Shown: positions 45,299 through 55,140 of the stretch, in pieces
Numbering within the stretch: position 1 is the first letter of the stretch
How the letters are laid out: each line of letters begins with the position of its first letter
Source of the DNA: Sporolactobacillus terrae DSM 11697
Lineage (GTDB): Bacteria; Bacillota; Bacilli; Bacillales; Sporolactobacillaceae
Reading direction: 5' to 3'
Assembly: GCF_000648615.1 (NCBI RefSeq)
Contig: NZ_JFZC01000027.1
Coordinates: forward strand, 21,992-85,991
Length of the DNA: 64,000 bases
Notes under the pieces: model-generated
Told to the model about the DNA's origin: nothing
Databases searched by the model: none
What the model saw: the letters and a program-made list of their open reading frames with translations, nothing else
Position numbers and translations under genes: made by a program

Positions 45299-45334
45299 AA
45301 AAAGCTCCGAAGCGATATGCTTCGGAGCTTTTTG
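45299..45334 (+). terminator. pbpC terminator
   Basis: AAAAAGCTCCGAAG and GCTTCGGAGCTTTTTG: long perfect stem with T-run. Confidence 0.92.
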
Positions 45335-45389
45335 CTTTGATACCTGAACCCTCAATTTTGTGCCTGATTATAAGCCTTCTTTATCCATA

Positions 45390-45440
45390 AGAAAAACCGG
45401 GCAGCATCCCCGTTTTAGGATGTCTGCCCGGTTTCTTTTA
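45390..45440 (-). terminator. ptsI terminator
   Basis: ACCGGGCAG-ATCC and GGAT-CTGCCCGGT arms, with TTTTTCTT on the minus strand exit. Confidence 0.88.
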
Positions 45441-45449
45441 TTGTGAGTA

Positions 45450-47168
45450 TTAGATCATTTTTGTTTTAACATAATCGAGCACTTCTTCAGCGGTGTCTAA
45501 GTTGAGGAAGGCTTCTTTGTGTTTTGCCAATTCTTCCTTAGAAAGCTTCAGAAGCTGGCTTCTTGCCGGAAGAATAGAGGTTGCGCTCATGCTGAATTCA
45601 TCAAGTCCCAGTGCAAGCAGAAGCGGAATCGCTGTTGCATCGCCGGCCATTTCGCCGCACATGCCGGCCCAGTGCCCTTCTTTGTGCGCTGCATCAATAA
45701 TGTTGCTGACCAATCTGAGAATGGATGGATTACATGGTTGATAGAGATAAGACACGTGTTCGTTCATCCGGTCTGCCGCCATCGTGTATTGAATCAAGTC
45801 ATTCGTTCCGATGCTGAAGAAGTCTGCTTCCTTAGCAAAACGATCCGCAAGAACGGCTGCAGCAGGAATTTCCATCATCATGCCGACTTGAAGGTCATCC
45901 GAAACGTTTGTGCCTGCAGCAACAAGCTTTTCTTTCTCTTCAAGAAGAATTGCTTTCGCTTGACGGAATTCATCAATCGTAGCAATCATTGGGAACATGA
46001 TCCGCAGTTTGCCGTATGCACTTGCTCTCAGCAAAGCACGCAACTGAGTGCGGAAAATGTCCTGCCGTTCCAGACAGAGACGAATGGCACGGAAGCCAAG
46101 GAACGGGTTCATTTCTTCAGGAAGTGGGAGATAAGAGAGCTTCTTATCTCCGCCGATATCAAGGGTACGGATCACAACCGGCTTGTTCGCCATCTTCTCA
46201 AGAACTTCCTTGTACGCATCAAATTGTTCATCTTCCGTCGGCAATTTGTCACGGCCCATGTACAGGAATTCGGTACGATAAAGGCCAACTGCTTCACCGC
46301 CGTTGTTCACAACACCCTCAACATCACCAGGGTTACCGATGTTGGCACCGAGAATCACATGTGCATCGTCGGCAGTCTTGGTCGGTTCGCTAACAAGCTT
46401 TTTCCATTCTGCCTGTTGTTCCTTGTATGCCGCTTGTTTTGCCTTGTATGCAGCAACTTCTTCTTCAGATGGATCAAGGATAACTTGCCCATTTAAGCCG
46501 TCAATGATGGCAAGTTGTCCTTCTTTTGCCTGAGCCATGACCGTTTTCGTTCCGACAACTGCCGGAATTTCCATCGAACGCGACATAATTGCCGAGTGTG
46601 ACGTACGTCCACCGATGTCGGTCGCAAAGCCTTTTACATATTTACGATTTAATTGAGCCGTATCCGACGGTGTTAAATCCTCAGCAATAATCACCGTTTC
46701 TTCTGTAATACTTGCTGGCGATGTAAAGGAAACGCCAAGCAAATGGGCAAGCAGACGCTTGGACACATCGCGAACGTCGGCAGCACGTTCTCTCATATAG
46801 TCATTGTCTTTCATGCTTTCAAACATTTGGATGAAAAAGCTGGACACATCGTCAAGTGCGGCTTCTGCGCTCAGGCTGTCATCATCAATTTTGGATGTGA
46901 TCTGACCAACGAATTCCGGATCGCTGAGAAACATCAGGTGGGCAGCAAATACTTCTGCCTTATCCTTGCCGAGTTCCCGTTCAGCCGTTTCTTTGATGCT
47001 TGTCAGTTCTTTTTTCGATACTTCAAGCGCATCATTCAGCTTTTTCTTTTCTGCTTCTTTATCGCTCACCGTACTTCTTTCGAAGGAAAGATCCGGATTC
47101 TTCAGGATGAAAGTCTTAGCAATCGCGATTCCTGCAGAAGCAGCAATACCTTTAATCTTTTCTGACAT
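45450..47168 (-). CDS. ptsI: PTS enzyme I (phosphoenolpyruvate-protein phosphotransferase)
   Basis: First enzyme of the sugar phosphotransferase system: moves phosphate from PEP to HPr. The 572-aa protein has the phospho-histidine motif [12 protein letters not shown] (H191), the PEP-binding [15 protein letters not shown] region and the C-terminal [16 protein letters not shown] and catalytic-cysteine MCGEMAGD motifs. The start is ATG 47166-47168 (MSEKIKG), about 9 nt after GGGTG. ptsH, normally immediately upstream, is absent; instead fruKA lies upstream, and ptsI has its own promoter and a structured leader. Phosphate flows through HPr, encoded elsewhere, to FruA. Confidence 0.95.
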   Translation of the reverse strand: MSEKIKGIAASAGIAIAKTFILKNPDLSFERSTVSDKEAEKKKLNDALEVSKKELTSIKETAERELGKDKAEVFAAHLMFLSDPEFVGQITSKIDDDSLSAEAALDDVSSFFIQMFESMKDNDYMRERAADVRDVSKRLLAHLLGVSFTSPASITEETVIIAEDLTPSDTAQLNRKYVKGFATDIGGRTSHSAIMSRSMEIPAVVGTKTVMAQAKEGQLAIIDGLNGQVILDPSEEEVAAYKAKQAAYKEQQAEWKKLVSEPTKTADDAHVILGANIGNPGDVEGVVNNGGEAVGLYRTEFLYMGRDKLPTEDEQFDAYKEVLEKMANKPVVIRTLDIGGDKKLSYLPLPEEMNPFLGFRAIRLCLERQDIFRTQLRALLRASAYGKLRIMFPMIATIDEFRQAKAILLEEKEKLVAAGTNVSDDLQVGMMMEIPAAAVLADRFAKEADFFSIGTNDLIQYTMAADRMNEHVSYLYQPCNPSILRLVSNIIDAAHKEGHWAGMCGEMAGDATAIPLLLALGLDEFSMSATSILPARSQLLKLSKEELAKHKEAFLNLDTAEEVLDYVKTKMI

Positions 47169-47271
47169 GTTTTCATTCACCCAACCCTTCAAATATAAAA
47201 GCTCAGTCTCTCACAAAACCGATCGAACATGCGTAAGCATTAATAAAGCGGGCCTTCTCCCGTCCCCAAGA

Positions 47272-47363
47272 TGAGGAACAGAATCTCAGAAAGCAGTATG
47301 TTCCTCACCGTTATATCGATGCGGCAGGCGCATGTACGTACAATCGGTGCATCTCCTGCCGCA
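47272..47363 (-). promoter_or_regulatory. Two hairpins in the ptsI leader
   Basis: On the minus strand TGCGGCAGG...CCTGCCGCA (47320-47363) and TGAGGAACA...TGTTCCTCA (47272-47307) each form a perfect 9-bp stem. Neither is followed by a T-tract, so they are not terminators. They may control RNA stability or bind a regulator. No RAT/LicT-type antiterminator site is evident. Confidence 0.55.
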
Positions 47364-47410
47364 GATTCGTTTTTCCCGTCTGTAGGTCTAGGAAAAACAT
47401 AACACTAAAT

Positions 47411-47439
47411 ATTATATCAAGAGTTTTTTTAAATTGAAA
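47411..47439 (-). promoter_or_regulatory. ptsI promoter
   Basis: TTTCAA (47434-47439) and TATAAT (47411-47416) with a 17-nt spacer on the minus strand, giving a leader of about 235 nt. Confidence 0.65.
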
Positions 47440-47504
47440 GCGACTCCAATCATTGTTCCTTAATTGTTAGCATTTTTGTCATATGCTGACAGGAATTAGA
47501 CAGA

Positions 47505-49424
47505 TCAAGCTTCTTCCTTTTGCTCAATCGGCTTCTTCCAAATGCCGTAAAGAATGGCCGTTACAAGGGTTCCGATAATGATGGCCAGTGCATAGAGCAG
47601 CGGATTGCCGTTGCTGACCAGCGGAATGACAAAGATACCGCCATGCGGAGGGCGCAGCCCAATGCCGAATAACAGAGCAAGTCCGCCGGCAAGTGCTGAA
47701 CCGATTGCAGATGATACCATCACGCGCAGCGGATCAGCCGCGCCGAATGGAATCGCACCTTCCGACACAAATGCAGCGCCTAAGACATAGGCAACCTTTC
47801 CTGCATCTCTTTGCCCGCGGTTAAACTTATGCGGGAACAGTGTGGTTGCAAGCGCCATACCAAGCGGAGGAACCATACCGCCGGCCATAACTGCAGCTTG
47901 TGGATAGAAGTTGCCCGCACTGATCATGGCAATACCAAATGTAAAGGCAATTTTATTAAACGGTCCACCAAGATCGATGCCCATCATACCGCCAAGAATT
48001 AAACCAAGAATAACAAGATTTCCTGTCCCCATACCATTGAGAACACTTGTCATCCATTCAACGAAAAGACTGATCGGTTGATTGATCAAGAACATCAAAG
48101 CGCCGGTAATAAAAATACCGAATACCGGATAGATCAAAACGGGTTTCAAGCCATCGAGCGATTGCGGCCATTTCTGGAAAGCCCACTTCACGAGCTCAAC
48201 AGTATACCCGGCTAAGAATCCGGCGATCAAACCACCAAGGAATCCAGCATTGCTGGTCAATGCCATTAAACCACCGACCATACCTGGAGCAAGACCAGGG
48301 CGATCAGCAATACTCATTGCGATGTATCCGGCCAGAATCGGAATCATCAAGTACATTGCATTTCCGTTTCCAATATAGCTGAGCAGGTCGGCAAAGCTGT
48401 GTACATCTGCAACGCTTGCAACGGGTTTAAGCTCAATACCCGTCAGAGTAGCAATCAAATAGGAAACTGCGATCAAAATACCGCCGCCGACAACAAACGG
48501 CAGCATGTACGTCACACCGTTCATTAGGTTCTTGTAAATGTTCAGTTTCTTTCCTGATTCTTCTTCCGAAGCTTGCGCTTTGCTTGTGCTACCGTCGCCC
48601 TCGTAAACCGGAGCCTTTTCTTCAAGGACTTGATTAATGAGCTCTTCTGGTTTGCGAATACCATCCGTAACCGGTACCTGAACGAGCGGTTTGCCTCTGA
48701 AAGGCTCTACATCAATGTTAATGCTTGCCGCAACGATAATTCCTTTTGCCTTTTCGATTTCATCCGGCTGCAGCTTATTTTTGATGCCTGTGGAACCATT
48801 CGTTTGAACTTTAATCGATACGCCCATTTCTTTAGCCTTTTGCTTTAGGGCATCGGCTGCCATGTACGTATGGGCAATGCCGGTCGGGCAGCCGGTAACC
48901 GCAAGAATCTCATAGCCGTCCGTATTGCTTTCCGCTGCCTTTTTCTCTTCAGCAGCGACATTTTCACTGGTTTCTTCTTGCGCGTCAAAGGCAGCAACAA
49001 TTTCTTCAGGTGTTGCAGCGTTCATTAACTTTTCACGGAATTCCGGCTGAATCAAGAAGGTTGAAAGCGTCGACAGTGCTTCAAGGTGCGTGGCGTTCGC
49101 ACCATCGGTTGCCGCAATCATAAAGAACAGATGTGCCGGCTGGCCATCAAGCGATTGAAAGTCTACGCCTTCTTTTGAACGTCCGAAAGCAATTGCTGCT
49201 TCTTTTACTGCCGGCGTTTTCGAGTGAGGAATAGCCACACCATCGCCGATTCCAGTCGTGCTTTGTTCTTCACGCTTATCCAAAGCGGCGCGGTATCCAG
49301 CCCTATCGTTGAGTTTGCCCGCTTTGTCCAGCGTTGCTGCCAGTTCATCTAAAACATCTTTCTTCGTCGTACTTTTCAAGTCCAGATTAACGGTTGCTGC
49401 CGTTAACAGGTCCGTCACTTTCAT
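47505..49424 (-). CDS. fruA: Fructose PTS permease FruA (IIABC)
   Basis: Imports fructose and delivers fructose 1-phosphate. The 639-aa fusion has EIIA at residues 1-150 (phospho-histidine in GVAIPHSKT, H67), EIIB at about 172-270 (phospho-cysteine in VTGCPTGIAHTY, C179) and a membrane EIIC from about 300 (GGPFNKIAFTFG, EGAIPFGAADP). The ATG at 49422-49424 (MKVTDLL) follows AGAGGATGGG. It comes after fruK with a 120-nt gap, so the two form the usual fruKA unit. The DeoR-type regulator fruR, usually first in the operon, is missing here. Confidence 0.95.
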   Translation of the reverse strand: MKVTDLLTAATVNLDLKSTTKKDVLDELAATLDKAGKLNDRAGYRAALDKREEQSTTGIGDGVAIPHSKTPAVKEAAIAFGRSKEGVDFQSLDGQPAHLFFMIAATDGANATHLEALSTLSTFLIQPEFREKLMNAATPEEIVAAFDAQEETSENVAAEEKKAAESNTDGYEILAVTGCPTGIAHTYMAADALKQKAKEMGVSIKVQTNGSTGIKNKLQPDEIEKAKGIIVAASINIDVEPFRGKPLVQVPVTDGIRKPEELINQVLEEKAPVYEGDGSTSKAQASEEESGKKLNIYKNLMNGVTYMLPFVVGGGILIAVSYLIATLTGIELKPVASVADVHSFADLLSYIGNGNAMYLMIPILAGYIAMSIADRPGLAPGMVGGLMALTSNAGFLGGLIAGFLAGYTVELVKWAFQKWPQSLDGLKPVLIYPVFGIFITGALMFLINQPISLFVEWMTSVLNGMGTGNLVILGLILGGMMGIDLGGPFNKIAFTFGIAMISAGNFYPQAAVMAGGMVPPLGMALATTLFPHKFNRGQRDAGKVAYVLGAAFVSEGAIPFGAADPLRVMVSSAIGSALAGGLALLFGIGLRPPHGGIFVIPLVSNGNPLLYALAIIIGTLVTAILYGIWKKPIEQKEEA

Positions 49425-49544
49425 TATCTTTTCCCATCCTCTCTTTTTCACCAAGGGTGCCCCAGTTAATCTTCGATCGCGGCGGAGTCCAGCATTTTCT
49501 CTATTTTTCTTAAGCCCATTCTCACAGCCACGCCAAGCTCATGA

Positions 49545-50456
49545 TTATATTGCGCTGATCTTGATTTGAGGAAGCAGTTCTTCCACTTTTTCTTGTGTGC
49601 ACAGATCGACAGAAAAGGCCGTTGCACTGCCGGAAGCGGCACCTTTTTGAAATGCCTTGCGGAAGTCTCCGCTCACCGCATATTCAGATAAAAAGCCGCC
49701 GACGAGCGAATCGCCTGCTCCAACCGAATTCTTCAGCTCGCCCTTTGCTGGAGGAGCATACAGGTATTCGTCCTTATCTATGTAAACAGCACCTTTGCCG
49801 CCCATTGAGACAATGACGTGTTCAATTCCTTTTTCAACAAGCTTCTTCCCATAGGTTTTCACTTCATCAAACGTTTCAACCGTTACACCGAAATATTCGC
49901 CAAGTTCATGGTGGTTCGGCTTCACTAGAAATGGTTTTGCATCAACAATTTCGCGGAATGCCTTGCCGCTCGTATCAACAACAACCTTTGCCCCGCTTGC
50001 ACTGACGTGATCCATCATGTCTTTATAGATCGTAACCGGCAACGTTGCCGGAACGCTTCCTGAAAGAACGAGGAGGTCATCTGCAGTCAGTTTTTCAAGC
50101 TTTGCATAGAGTGCATTCAGCTGTTCATCGGTAATTTGCGGAGCAACACCATTGATTTCAGTCTCCGAATCACTCTTCAGTTTTACGTTAATCCGTGTAT
50201 CGCCGTCTACCGGAACAAAGTCAGCCTCAATGCCTTCTTCTGCGAGCTTATCCTTAATAAACTCTCCCGTAAAACCGCCGATAAAACCGAGACACTTGGA
50301 CGTTTGCCCAAGGTGCTTCAGAACCCTGGAAACGTTGATGCCTTTTCCGCCCGGCATTTTGCGGTCTGCTTTAACATGGTTTAATTCGCCGGCTTTAAAA
50401 TGATCCACTTGTAGAAAGTAATCAATTGCCGGGTTCAACGTGCATGTATAGATCAT
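49545..50456 (-). CDS. fruK: 1-phosphofructokinase
   Basis: Phosphorylates the fructose 1-phosphate made by FruA to fructose 1,6-bisphosphate. The 303-aa PfkB-family kinase has the N-terminal TLNPAIDYFLQV, sugar-binding MPGGKGINVSRVLKHLG and the catalytic NSVGAGDSLVGGF motif. GAGGAGC lies upstream of the ATG. It is the first gene of fruKA; a candidate catabolite site and an inverted repeat lie in its 5' region. Confidence 0.95.
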   Translation of the reverse strand: MIYTCTLNPAIDYFLQVDHFKAGELNHVKADRKMPGGKGINVSRVLKHLGQTSKCLGFIGGFTGEFIKDKLAEEGIEADFVPVDGDTRINVKLKSDSETEINGVAPQITDEQLNALYAKLEKLTADDLLVLSGSVPATLPVTIYKDMMDHVSASGAKVVVDTSGKAFREIVDAKPFLVKPNHHELGEYFGVTVETFDEVKTYGKKLVEKGIEHVIVSMGGKGAVYIDKDEYLYAPPAKGELKNSVGAGDSLVGGFLSEYAVSGDFRKAFQKGAASGSATAFSVDLCTQEKVEELLPQIKISAI

Positions 50457-50983
50457 GAGTGATCAGCTCCTCGTTAAGATTTTGATTAGAAATAGGTAAC
50501 AATGAAAATAAGCGCTCAAATAGAGAGCGGATTCATGAGCAAAATCAGCTAATCCCTTGTATTGTCTGCCGCATCGGGCTATTCCATACAAGGCATTAGA
50601 CATCCAATTCAAATGATCCGGGAATCGCTTGCATTTTTAAAGCACTCAAGTGTCGAAAAAGTTCTCTCAAGTTATTAATTATATAGAGAAAAACGTTCAT
50701 TATCAATCAATTCATGTCATAAAAAATCATCTGATGACGTTTTTTGACTGTTTTATGAACTTTCTCCATAAACGTGTTGCCGAAATCGAACGCTGCGCAC
50801 GAGCTAAAACCGACGCATTTATGAAGCAACAGCGCACTAAAGAGGCTGTCCAAACGTTAAAAACGGACTTTTGAGACACCCTCTTCAGGCATTGGACCAG
50901 ACTTAGCTGCACCGACAGACCTCATGTCCGATATAGCGCAGCAACGGCATTTTTCAAAAAGTTCTCCACCTTTATTATAGTGT
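50457..50983. promoter_or_regulatory. fruK upstream region: candidate cre, inverted repeat, REP-like hairpin
   Basis: TAGAGAGCGGATTCA (50521-50535) matches the cre consensus WTGNAARCGNWWWCA at 13 of 15 positions. CCTTGTAT...ATACAAGG (50555-50593) is a perfect 8-bp inverted repeat in the presumed leader. Further away, AAAGAGGCTGTC...GAGACACCCTCTT (about 50838-50883) is a large imperfect hairpin. A 74-codon plus-strand frame (50650-50874) has no ribosome site and runs into this hairpin, so it is not called a gene. Confidence 0.4.
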
Positions 50984-51013
50984 AAAAAAGACGGGGCATC
51001 CACGCCTCGTCTT
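50984..51013 (-). terminator. qoxABCD terminator
   Basis: Minus strand AGACGAGGC...GCCCCGTCTTTTTT, 19 nt after the qoxD stop. Confidence 0.85.
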
Positions 51014-51031
51014 CAGTAACCCAGATATTAC

Positions 51032-51349
51032 TCACAGTGCATAAGCGAGAATCCACAACGTTCCGGCCACTACAGCAAAAGCAACATAGATCCCAAACAG
51101 AATCCCGATTAACTGATGGACCGGCTCTGTCCCTTCTGTGACATGCATAAACAGGAACAGTTGAATGAAGGCTTGGAAAATCGCTAAGCCAACAATGATG
51201 GTCAAGGTTGCCGTTACCGGCAGCGCAAGTCCGATTGCAATCCAGAGTGCGAGAAAAGTAAGTGCCAAGGAAAGTAAGAGACCAATGACTTGTTTCCAAG
51301 GAAAACCGTACCGTTGTTGCTTGACTGTATGGCTTTGATTTTCACTCAT
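51032..51349 (-). CDS. qoxD: Quinol oxidase subunit IV
   Basis: Small membrane subunit (105 aa, three helices) of the aa3/bo3-type quinol oxidase. The KQVIGLLLSLALTFLALW and FIQLFLFMHVTEG helices match QoxD/CyoD. It follows qoxC with a 1-nt gap and ends the operon. Confidence 0.93.
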   Translation of the reverse strand: MSENQSHTVKQQRYGFPWKQVIGLLLSLALTFLALWIAIGLALPVTATLTIIVGLAIFQAFIQLFLFMHVTEGTEPVHQLIGILFGIYVAFAVVAGTLWILAYAL

Positions 51350-51350
51350 T

Positions 51351-51980
51351 TCATATCACCAACCCTGTCAGATAAACCGCTGTGAAAATAAAGATCCAGA
51401 CGACATCAAGGAAGTGCCAGTAAAGACCGGCCATAAACGCTTTGCGCGCCGTCACCGTGGTAATCCCGCGTTTGCCAAGCTGAAGCAGGATCCCGGCGAT
51501 CCAGACAATACCAAGCGTAACGTGAGCACCGTGCGTACCGAGCAGAACAAAGAACCCGGACAGGAACGCACTGCGCGAGATCGGCGCCCCCTCATGGACT
51601 GCGTACGTGTAGAATTCATTAATTTCAAGACCAAGGAAAACAAGACCAAGCAGTATCGTCACGATCAGCCAGCCGATTAAGCCTTTTTTGTTATGGCGGC
51701 GCAGTTCTAACGTACTCAATCCGCAGGTGAAACTGCTGATAAGGAGTACAATCGTTTCAGCCATGACCGGTCCGATTTCAAAGAGATCATGTGGTCCCGG
51801 ACCGCCGGCCGTATGGCTTTGAAGTACGAGATAGCTGCCGAATAACGTTCCAAAAAGCACCAATTCAGCAGCGAGAAAGATCCAAAAACCAACAATACGG
51901 AGATCTCCCTCTTCCGTTCGATATTCCAAAGGCAACTTGCTTTGATCTTTTTCATGCAAACTAAGCGTTGCATCCGTCAT
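51351..51980 (-). CDS. qoxC: Quinol oxidase subunit III
   Basis: A 209-aa membrane protein with five helices, of the heme-copper oxidase subunit III family (GFWIFLAAELVLFGTLFGSY, AFLSGFFVLLGTHGAHVTLG, GLYWHFLDVVWIFIFTAVYL). Its start overlaps the qoxB stop by one base at 51980. It stabilises the core of the complex. Confidence 0.95.
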   Translation of the reverse strand: MTDATLSLHEKDQSKLPLEYRTEEGDLRIVGFWIFLAAELVLFGTLFGSYLVLQSHTAGGPGPHDLFEIGPVMAETIVLLISSFTCGLSTLELRRHNKKGLIGWLIVTILLGLVFLGLEINEFYTYAVHEGAPISRSAFLSGFFVLLGTHGAHVTLGIVWIAGILLQLGKRGITTVTARKAFMAGLYWHFLDVVWIFIFTAVYLTGLVI

Positions 51981-53947
51981 TAGGATAACCTCCCCGTGGC
52001 AGCTTCGGTTCGTTCAATGTCTTCAACCGGAATAAAATGATGATCATCATAAACAAAAGAGCGAGCAATCATGCAGGCGATAACGCCAATCGCCCCTGGA
52101 ATCGCCATCCAGTACCATTCAAAGACGCATCCGAATCCGGCAACAAACATAAACGCCGACATGATGACCGGAATACCGGTGTTGCTTGGCATATGAATCG
52201 GTGCGTACGGTTTCTTCGAATCGGCTTCTCCCTTTCTTTCTGCTTCTTTCATGGCTTCAAAGGCATCACGCGTTGAAACTTCAGGAATATGAGCAAAGTT
52301 ATATTCCGCAGCCGGTGAAGAGGTGGCCCATTCCAATGTACGGCCGTCCCAAGGATCGCCCGTCTTGTCCTTTTTGCCATGAATTGCACTCCAGACAATG
52401 TTGTAGGCCATGATGATGAACCCGACACCCATACCGACAGCGCCAATCGTCATCACGACGTTGATCGGCGTCCAGCCAAGGCCGGCCGGATACGTGTACA
52501 TCCGGCGCGTCATACCCATCAGCCCAAGGAAGTACATCGGCATGAAACAGATGTTAAACGAGATCATGAAAATCCAAAATGCCCATTTACCTTTTGTCTC
52601 ATCCAGCAAGTAGCCGAACATTTTCGGCCACCAATAGTGCAGCCCGCAGAAAATACCGAATACAGTTCCGGCAATCAAGGTGCTGTGGAAATGGGCAACC
52701 AAGAAGTAGCTGTTGTGGTATTGATAATCTGCCGGGGCCATCGCCAACATGACACCGGTAATTCCGCCAATTGTAAAGTTTGGAATAAATGCCAGCGCCC
52801 ACAGCATTGGCGTCGTAAATTGAATACGCCCTTTATTTAAGGTAAACAGCCAGTTGAAGATTTTCACACCGGTCGGTATCGCAATAAGCATCGTTGAAAT
52901 GGAAAAGAAAGCATTAACCGGCGCTGTATTGCCCATTGTGAAAAAGTGGTGCAGCCACGTAATAAAACTTAATACCGAGATGGCCACCATCGACCATACC
53001 ATCACCGCGTAACCAAACAGCGTTTTGTGGGCAAAAGTGGCAATAACTTCGGAAAAGATTCCAAATACCGGGAGCAGAACGATATACACCTCCGGATGAC
53101 CCCAGAACCAAAATAAGTTCGCCCAAAGCATTGGAGAACCCCCGGCCGCAATCGTAAAGAAGTGCGCGCCGAACAGTCGGTCAATCGACATCAACGCCAG
53201 AGCAACGGTAAATGCTGGAAAGGCAAACACAACGATAACCGACGTAATCAGAATCGACCACGTGAACAGCGGCATTTTAAATAAAGTCATGCCGGGCGCA
53301 CGCATTTTGAGGATGGTAACCAAGAAGTTGATTCCGGTTGCCAATGATCCAATACCGGATATCTGAACCCCAATTAAATAGTAGTTTTGCCCGACTCCCG
53401 GATTCATTTCGGCGCCGGCATAAGGAGCGTAGCTTGACCAGCCAGCATCCGGCGATCCGCCGATAACAAAGGACAGGTTGAACAGCATTGCACCAAAGAA
53501 GAATAACCAGAAACTAAGTGCATTAAGAAAAGGAAACGCGACATCGCGCGCACCGATTTGAAGCGGAACAGCAATGTTCATCAAGCCAAAAATAAACGGC
53601 ATCGCAACAAAGATGATCATGATGGTGCCGTGTGTCGTAAACACTTGATTATAGTGCTCCGCATCAAGAAAATGCAGATTAGGAAGCGTCAGCTGGGCGC
53701 GCATCATCAATGCATCGACACCGCCGCGGAACAGCATGAGTAAGGCAGCAATGATATACATGATACCTATTTTTTTATGATCAACCGTTGTTAGCCATTC
53801 TTCCCACAACCATTTCCACTTTTTAAAATAGGTTAGGACGGCCACAATACCGATTGAAGCCAATGCGATGGATGCATCTGCACCATAGATCATTGGATCA
53901 CCTGTGACAAAAAACCATCCCATAAACGATTTAATCGATTCAATCAT
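51980..53947 (-). CDS. qoxB: Quinol oxidase subunit I
   Basis: Catalytic core of the menaquinol oxidase, reducing O2 and pumping protons. The 655-aa protein carries the metal ligands: low-spin heme His in FTTHGTIMI, Cu-B His and cross-linked Tyr in WFWGHPEVYI, the Cu-B pair in WLHHFFTMG, and heme ligands in HNSYFLVAHFHSTL. The start is ATG 53945-53947 after AAGGAGG, overlapping the qoxA 3' end by 8 bp; a longer frame to 54019 is not used. About 14-15 membrane helices, as in bo3-type enzymes. Confidence 0.97.
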   Translation of the reverse strand: MIESIKSFMGWFFVTGDPMIYGADASIALASIGIVAVLTYFKKWKWLWEEWLTTVDHKKIGIMYIIAALLMLFRGGVDALMMRAQLTLPNLHFLDAEHYNQVFTTHGTIMIIFVAMPFIFGLMNIAVPLQIGARDVAFPFLNALSFWLFFFGAMLFNLSFVIGGSPDAGWSSYAPYAGAEMNPGVGQNYYLIGVQISGIGSLATGINFLVTILKMRAPGMTLFKMPLFTWSILITSVIVVFAFPAFTVALALMSIDRLFGAHFFTIAAGGSPMLWANLFWFWGHPEVYIVLLPVFGIFSEVIATFAHKTLFGYAVMVWSMVAISVLSFITWLHHFFTMGNTAPVNAFFSISTMLIAIPTGVKIFNWLFTLNKGRIQFTTPMLWALAFIPNFTIGGITGVMLAMAPADYQYHNSYFLVAHFHSTLIAGTVFGIFCGLHYWWPKMFGYLLDETKGKWAFWIFMISFNICFMPMYFLGLMGMTRRMYTYPAGLGWTPINVVMTIGAVGMGVGFIIMAYNIVWSAIHGKKDKTGDPWDGRTLEWATSSPAAEYNFAHIPEVSTRDAFEAMKEAERKGEADSKKPYAPIHMPSNTGIPVIMSAFMFVAGFGCVFEWYWMAIPGAIGVIACMIARSFVYDDHHFIPVEDIERTEAATGRLS

Positions 53948-54884
53948 CTTGAGATCCTCCTTCCCCGCTCTCGTGATCCATATCCATACCATGCATTGAA
54001 TCGGTATCCACAGATTCACCGTTCATCAGTGCTTCCATCTGCGCTTTATTCAGATCCTTTGCAACGATTGCCGGGTAGGACGAAAACGCTTGCGCTTTTA
54101 CCGTATTCGGCTTCAGCAATTCCATATATTTTTCATGTGTCAGTGCAGGCTTGTTGTCTTTCACATCGTTCACCCAGCGGTCAAAATCGGTCGATGACCG
54201 TGACATCACTTTAAACGTCATGTGCGCAAAACCTTTGCCGGAATAGTTGGAGCTGCGTCCATCGTAATTACCGGGTTTATCGGCTTGCAGCCAAAGCTGC
54301 ATCGGCATATCCGTCATGGTATACTGCTGTCCGCCAAGTTCAGGAACCCAAAATGCATTCATCGCATCATAGGCATGCAGACGGAACTTCACCGGAGTGC
54401 CCGCAGGAATAACGACATAATTAACGGTCTCAATTTTCTGACCCGGATAACGAAACAACCATTTCCATTGAACCGAAGTCACATCAATGGTCAGCGATTC
54501 CCCCGCTGTCTGTGCCTGCGCTGCAGTCGCTTTCGGCGGCTGGTTCAAACTGAACAGCGTCTTCACAGTGGGAACGGCTAACAAGACACAGATAATCACC
54601 GGAATAACCATCCAGATGATTTCCAGCCTTCTATTTCCTGTATCATTAGGATCAAATCCATCACTATTTTTGCGCCCGTAGCGTGCAAGTACATAAACAA
54701 ATATGATTAGAACAACGGCGAGAACCAAGCTCATCATAATTAATGACCAAATAATCAAATGATATTGCGACCTTGCCACCGGACCCTGCGGATTCAATAC
54801 GGCTATTTTCTCCGAACATCCCGTCAGCATCGCGAGCGCCATCAGCAGCAAAGCCGGTTTTATGAGTGCTTTTAAATTCTTCAC
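53940..54884 (-). CDS. qoxA: Quinol oxidase subunit II (lipoprotein)
   Basis: Subunit II with lipobox MLTGC (Cys at about residue 22), two membrane helices and a cupredoxin-like domain. The Cu-A ligands (CxxxCxxxH) are absent: YDAMNAFWVPELGGQQY replaces them, which marks a quinol rather than a cytochrome c oxidase. The C-terminus has an unusual Asp/His/Met-rich tail (DTDSMHGMDMDHESGEGG). The start is a GTG at 54882-54884 preceded by GGGGAGGAAGAG; an ATG 14 codons upstream has no ribosome site. First gene of qoxABCD. Confidence 0.95.
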   Translation of the reverse strand: MKNLKALIKPALLLMALAMLTGCSEKIAVLNPQGPVARSQYHLIIWSLIMMSLVLAVVLIIFVYVLARYGRKNSDGFDPNDTGNRRLEIIWMVIPVIICVLLAVPTVKTLFSLNQPPKATAAQAQTAGESLTIDVTSVQWKWLFRYPGQKIETVNYVVIPAGTPVKFRLHAYDAMNAFWVPELGGQQYTMTDMPMQLWLQADKPGNYDGRSSNYSGKGFAHMTFKVMSRSSTDFDRWVNDVKDNKPALTHEKYMELLKPNTVKAQAFSSYPAIVAKDLNKAQMEALMNGESVDTDSMHGMDMDHESGEGGSQDD

Positions 54885-54940
54885 GTTTGCTCTTCCTCCC
54901 CTCTGAACCTCTCTATTCGAACGCATAACAAACCCTTCAC

Positions 54941-55109
54941 ATTATAGCATAAACTTTCTATTATAACTTTAATAGATCGTATATAACGTGATATTTGTTA
55001 CATATTAGTGAAAATAAACAATGAATATCATATTGTAACTTTTCGTTCACCTTTTATTCACCGTTTATACACATTATAACTCGAGCACATAATTAGTAAA
55101 GCGCTTCCA
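54941..55109 (-). promoter_or_regulatory. qox control region: extended -10, PhoP-like direct repeats, cre-like site
   Basis: Minus strand: TGC TATAAT (54941-54949) has no good -35, so an activator may be needed. Upstream on the plus strand, TTCACC, TTCACC and TACACA begin at 55046, 55057 and 55068, an exact 11-bp spacing like PhoP box arrays. AGTAAAGCGCTTCCA (55095-55109) resembles a cre with 12 of 15 matches. All are candidates. Confidence 0.4.
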
Positions 55110-55140
55110 TTCATTTTTTCAATTCGATTTCCGTAACAAA

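Noticed and set aside
47272..47363. ptsI leader hairpins as transcription terminators
   Set aside because: Neither stem is followed by a T-run on the transcribed strand.
50650..50874. 74-codon plus-strand frame upstream of fruK
   Set aside because: GTG start without ribosome site, lies in the AT-rich spacer and ends in a hairpin; no recognisable protein pattern.
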